From NCBI GenBank assembly GCA_030789695.1, contig CM061135.1:106091262-106155261 (forward strand): 64,000 bases of DNA, in the 5' to 3' direction. A program made the translations under genes and the position numbers. The notes beneath the pieces were generated by a model, which was not told the DNA's origin, made no database searches, and saw nothing but the letters and a program-made list of their open reading frames with translations. Below, piece by piece: positions 60,372 to 64,000 of the stretch (positions are counted from its first letter, which is position 1; each line of letters opens with the position of its first letter). Source of the stretch: Scilla litardierei. Taxonomy: Eukaryota > Streptophyta > Magnoliopsida > Asparagales > Asparagaceae.

Positions 60372-62093
60372 TGCACAAGTACTAGAGGGGGGTGAATAGT
60401 ACTTTAAAATAATAAGGCGTATTATTCCAAATTAAATTGCACACAACTACCAAGTCAATTTGCGGAAGCTTAAATTGAATGACAACAATGAAATTAACAA
60501 TGCTAACAAATGAAGTTAATGGGTTCGGATCCACCCAAGTCTCCCCGACTTGTTCCCGGTGATCCTACGTCCCAACCACCCGGATCCCTTCCGGATACTT
60601 GAGTTAGAAACCCTAACTCAAGATTTCCACTATGAATATCTTGTGAAAAACCTTCACAAGATCAAATCATACATGCAATGGCAAAGTGAATCCCACAACC
60701 CGGGATCACAAACTTCTCTCACAACCGAGAGAGCCAATAAGCAATATAAAAGGGTTTAATATGAAATAAATACTCTTACCACAAAATCCTATACCTTGAG
60801 TTTTTCTTACCCAAAAGGTGGAATGAAGGATTTGAGGAAGATGAAGTTACCAAACCCTAGCACCAAGGAAATGAGCAGCAATGGGTGCCTAGGGAAGATT
60901 TGGAAACTTGAATCAAGCAATAGCTTGAAGAGCTCACCAAGAACAAGCTTCTCTCTAGATCTAGAAATGAGAGAGAATGGGTTTCTTGTGAGGAAGAGAG
61001 CTTTAGATTTGAGGGAGAATAGCTATCTCTTTAGAACTCAATGAATCTCTTAATGGCAGCTCTATTGAAGATAGAAATGACCTAGGTTCGTATTTATAGG
61101 GTCCCATAAAAACAAGTTAGGTCAATCTCCAACGGAAAGAAATCTGTGAGATCTAGTCGGTCAAAGAACACTCACTGACCGACTAGTTCATCAACTAGTC
61201 GGTCAGTCACAAAGCATGGACCGACTAAGAGCAGATCTGAGAAGAGATAGAATTTCAGACCTAGAAAACTAGTCGGTCCAAGAACACTGTCTGACCGACT
61301 AGTTTCACAACTAGTCGGTCATCCAATGAACGTAGACCGACTAAGAGGCAAAACAACATAGTCTGAAGGCAAGTTGACTTAGTCGGTCCAAGAACAAAAA
61401 TTGACCGACTAGATTGTCAACTAGTCGGTCATCAAACGTTCTTAGACCGACTAACGGTAAACAGTAGCTTAGGAGAATTTTAGAGTGAACAGTCAGTCTC
61501 AACTAGTCGGTCAAAGAAGCATCACTGACCGACTAGTTCACAAACTAGTCGGTCGGTGAGTCAACATAGATCGACTAACTGTAAACAGTAAAGAGCTAAG
61601 AATTAACTGACAGAAACTAGTCGGTCCAAGAACAGTGGCCGACCGACTAGATCACCATCTAGTCGGTCAGTACTTGTTCTTGTACCAACTAACATGCACA
61701 ACAAAGTCCGAATCGAAGCGCGACGCTTCGAGGAAGTTAGAGTGAACTTGTGCAAGAATCCTAGAGCTACGAAATGAGCGTAATGAAGATAGAAACGTAA
61801 GATATACTCAAGGCTTAACATTCTATCAATCGAAACTAAAAGACTATAAATAAAACCTTAATAAACGGTCTTTGAGAGCTTCGATTGAATCTTCATTACT
61901 TCCAAAGCGTCGCAAGAGCTTCAACGAAGCTTTAGGCTTGAATACGAGCTTTTGGAAGTGTTGAGATGTCGCTTTGAATATTCTCGTGAAATTGGCGACG
62001 ATCTCCAATACTGCGCTCACAAATTGTTAGTTCATGAAGTATTTATGTTTGCTCATCATCCAAAACCAAATCCGGGGAGTCCAATATTCAACA
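60372..62093 (-). repeat. SIRE-type copia LTR (3' LTR of a minus-strand element), 1722 bp
   Basis: On the minus strand it starts TGTTGAATATTGGACTCCCC and ends CACCCCCCTCTAGTACTTGTGCA. A PPT (ccaaaaagggggagaa, 62094-62109) abuts its start, so the element's interior is to the right, beyond the window. The 5-mer gctac (60367-60371) should recur at the far end. It contains a palindromic minisatellite. Confidence 0.8.
61150..61690. repeat. Palindromic tagtcggtc minisatellite in the SIRE LTR
   Basis: Five units of about 105-120 bases, each with the 9-mer tagtcggtc and its complement gaccgacta alternating about four times. Adjacent copies (for example gaccgactagttc..aactagtcggtc) form hairpins. Confidence 0.9.
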
Positions 62094-62109
62094 TTCTCCC
62101 CCTTTTTGG

Positions 62110-63017
62110 TGATGACAAACCAACATAAATAATAATCAAAGATAATAATTCAAATGAAAAATACTTACTCCCCCTGCATTGATGACACGTTAATTCCAAA
62201 ATGAATATAAATGAATTGCATCAAGCAGACGAGTAAGATAAATAAAGTGAATTGATTTTTGAAATATCGGATTTTGAAAATCCTTATATGTATCTTAACT
62301 CCCCCTGAATCTAGCATATCAAACTAGATTCTTGGAAATTGAGTTAAATTTTCATTTGCGCTATTTATTATCATTATCTCTCCCCCTTTGGCATTATCCC
62401 AAAAAAATGGGGGGCATACAACGACAACAATTAGGAAATGTAAAATCCAACATCGGGAGTCGTAGACAAAGGCAATGGACCAACTTGACACCAAGGGAAA
62501 AATTGTGGAAATCAAAACAAGGTGTGCCAAATTTTCCATTATCAAAAAAAAATCAAAATCATCAAAAACACCAAATCATTATTCATTTCTTGAATAAAGA
62601 AACATACTCTTCAATATTCAATATTCTTGGTTAATTTTGTGCATGGAAAACAATTCTATAAAATTACAGAATTTAAATCCATTTAACCAACTTTTTATGC
62701 GTCGATTCGATATCACATTTCAAATATATTCAACGAATATTAAAATTTGCACGACGAATAAAAGATAAAGTGAACGATGATGAACATATATATATATATA
62801 TAGACAACATGAGTACATCCAAAAAATATCACATCGAATATATGAGATACATCATATCAAGCGCTACATATCATCAAAAAGAAATACATCATCATCATCA
62901 TTCTCATCAAAATAAATACTACAACAAAAAGTACACCATCATCAACATATCATAAAATCCAACACCGACAACCAGAAAGCACAAAAAAAATACATCAAAG
63001 CATCTCTCAACCCCATC
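62110..63017 (-). other. 3' internal non-coding region with repeated polypurine tracts
   Basis: Extra PPT-like runs on the minus strand occur at about 62169-62177 (tccccctgc), 62300-62308 and 62381-62390. A TA run is at about 62788-62802. No coding frame of note. Confidence 0.5.
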
Positions 63018-63300
63018 CTAACCCAAGACACTCTCACTAGAATATATCATCCAAAGCGTATATGGAGAGTCCTCGGAACAACGATCACGTGGAGGAGGCT
63101 GGATCTGCAGTGTCCGTGGGTCCAGTCGACGGAGTGGACTCAGGCTCTGCAGGGAGAAGAGGTGTCTCAACAGATGGAATCGTCGGGGCAGGAGTCGAGA
63201 TCTCAGCAACAGGCTCAACAGCAGCATGAGTCTCGACAGAAGCAGCAGCAGCAGATACATGAGCAGGCTCGGAAACTGGGTCAGCAGCAGGCTCAGAAGG

Positions 63301-64000
63301 CTAAAGAGCTGCAGCAGATGGCTCTGGAACACCGGAAGAGGTGGCAACTCCAGGAGCAGAAGTGGAAGTACTAGCAGCAGCAGCAGTGGCCTCATTGCCA
63401 CGGGCAAAAGAAGTAGCAAGCTCGTCAAGCTCCTCATCGTCCATCTCCTCGGCCTCAGACACGGAAGGAGGAAGCTCAACACCCATCTGACGAGCCATAC
63501 GGCATACTACCTCCTCGGTACGAGCCAAGCGGGACTTGTGACGAAGAAGTATCCGGACGACATCATCAAGGGTGGCAACGGGAGTAGCAGAGGCACTGGC
63601 AGAGGCAGGGACAGATGCTGAAGGTGTCGTCCTCTGAACGTGACGAAGCACCGCAAGAGATTTCTTGACGGCCGTCGCATTCAGGGGAGGACCAAGGGGA
63701 CGCTCATCGTCACGAGGCAATGTGACACGAAAATGACGAAACACGAGGGTCAACATGCAAGGAAATGGGATATGAGCCGATTTATTGGACTTTCGAATAC
63801 ACTCGAAAGAGTCAATCTTATCGAGTATAATTCGAGCCCAATTAATCGAGCTCCCCATGAAGATCGCATAGATAAGCTTCAAAAATGGCTGGGATGGTAA
63901 AGATGAGGAGCCGTACTTGGGAAGCAAGCACGACTTCAGAATCAGATTTAGGACCCATGCATTTGGCTTGAAAGATTTAGATGGCACGCCAATCATGGCA
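63301..64000 (-). CDS. Plant-transposon-protein/env-like ORF of the SIRE-type element (partial)
   Basis: 231 or more codons, open to the window edge; the first visible ATG is at 63996, but the frame continues outward, so the true start is unknown. It contains FLKLIYAIFMGSSINWARII, then HIPFPCMLTLVFRHFRV and PLNATAVKKSLAVLRHV. This pattern fits the 'putative plant transposon protein' domain found as an extra ORF near the 3' end of SIRE-type and other LTR elements. The last 100 residues are Ser/Ala/Thr/Pro- and Glu-rich, probably disordered. The function is unknown, and no clear signal peptide or membrane segment is visible in this part. It is the only long uninterrupted frame of this element in view. 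Confidence 0.6.
   Translation of the reverse strand, partial: AMIGVPSKSFKPNAWVLNLILKSCLLPKYGSSSLPSQPFLKLIYAIFMGSSINWARIILDKIDSFECIRKSNKSAHIPFPCMLTLVFRHFRVTLPRDDERPLGPPLNATAVKKSLAVLRHVQRTTPSASVPASASASATPVATLDDVVRILLRHKSRLARTEEVVCRMARQMGVELPPSVSEAEEMDDEELDELATSFARGNEATAAAASTSTSAPGVATSSGVPEPSAAAL

Noticed and set aside
61150..61690. CRISPR-like array
   Set aside because: Repeats are alternating inverted 9-mers inside a plant LTR, with no direct repeat/spacer regularity and no cas genes.

Overview
The window is nuclear DNA of a land plant, almost certainly an angiosperm. Nearly everything recognisable is a plant transposable element: Ty1/copia and Ty3/gypsy LTR retrotransposons, an L1-type LINE, a Tourist-like MITE, a Helitron and a Micron-like palindrome. 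I see no bacterial, organellar, rRNA or tRNA sequence. I cannot name the species. Only one short stretch looks like host coding sequence, a probable terminal exon of a RAD52-like (ODB/RAD52) gene at 14026-14163. A 500-base N run (36040-36539) is an assembly gap.

Layout. 1-5665: remnant of a + strand copia element with gag but no pol, then a long LTR that holds an internal duplication and a Tourist-like MITE. 5666-6522: minus-strand gypsy fragment (LTR, PBS, start of gag). 6523-10893: decayed minus-strand copia pol, cut by a 1.09 kb terminal-inverted-repeat element with an extremely GC-rich core (7707-8795). 11450-11930: gypsy integrase fragment. 14026-14163: RAD52-like exon. 15330-28792: an L1-type LINE split by a gag-only gypsy element (17975-27376, TSD CTTTT). 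One LTR of that element holds a palindromic element in a TA microsatellite and the other holds a Helitron. 28793-32580: LTR and 5' internal part of a copia-derived non-autonomous family. 32580-36767: a copia LTR fragment, then a Tat-like gypsy LTR, PBS and gag. 36768-39400: further LTR material with a nested LTR. 39404-46290: an Athila-like gypsy element whose RT is split by a 2.9 kb solo LTR (TSD GTTTT). 46433-60371: a Tekay-like chromovirus on the minus strand with almost complete pol, whose LTR is split by a full-length, very young copia-derived element (46559-54015, TSD ATACG). 60372-64000: LTR, PPT and env-like/plant-transposon ORF of a SIRE-type copia element running off the window.

The layout gives a relative history. 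The LINE predates the gag-only gypsy element, which predates its Micron-like and Helitron insertions. The Athila-like element predates its solo LTR. The Tekay-like element predates the young copia-derived element. No element here looks autonomous: the Tekay pol has two in-frame stops and one frameshift, and the others lack whole domains.

The strongest candidate for something undescribed is in the young copia-derived element. Over about 2 kb (49707-51794) its internal region is a chain of imperfect hairpins. Several share a TTGAG...CTCAA apex but have unrelated outer arms that still pair. At least two of these hairpins recur, diverged but still pairable, in a second copy of the family at 31374-32580. 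Other points of note are signs that this family's LTR was shortened by use of an internal polypurine tract, an intron-like segment at the gag/protease junction of the Tekay-like element with a matching donor in the gag-only element, and the GC-rich inverted-repeat element.
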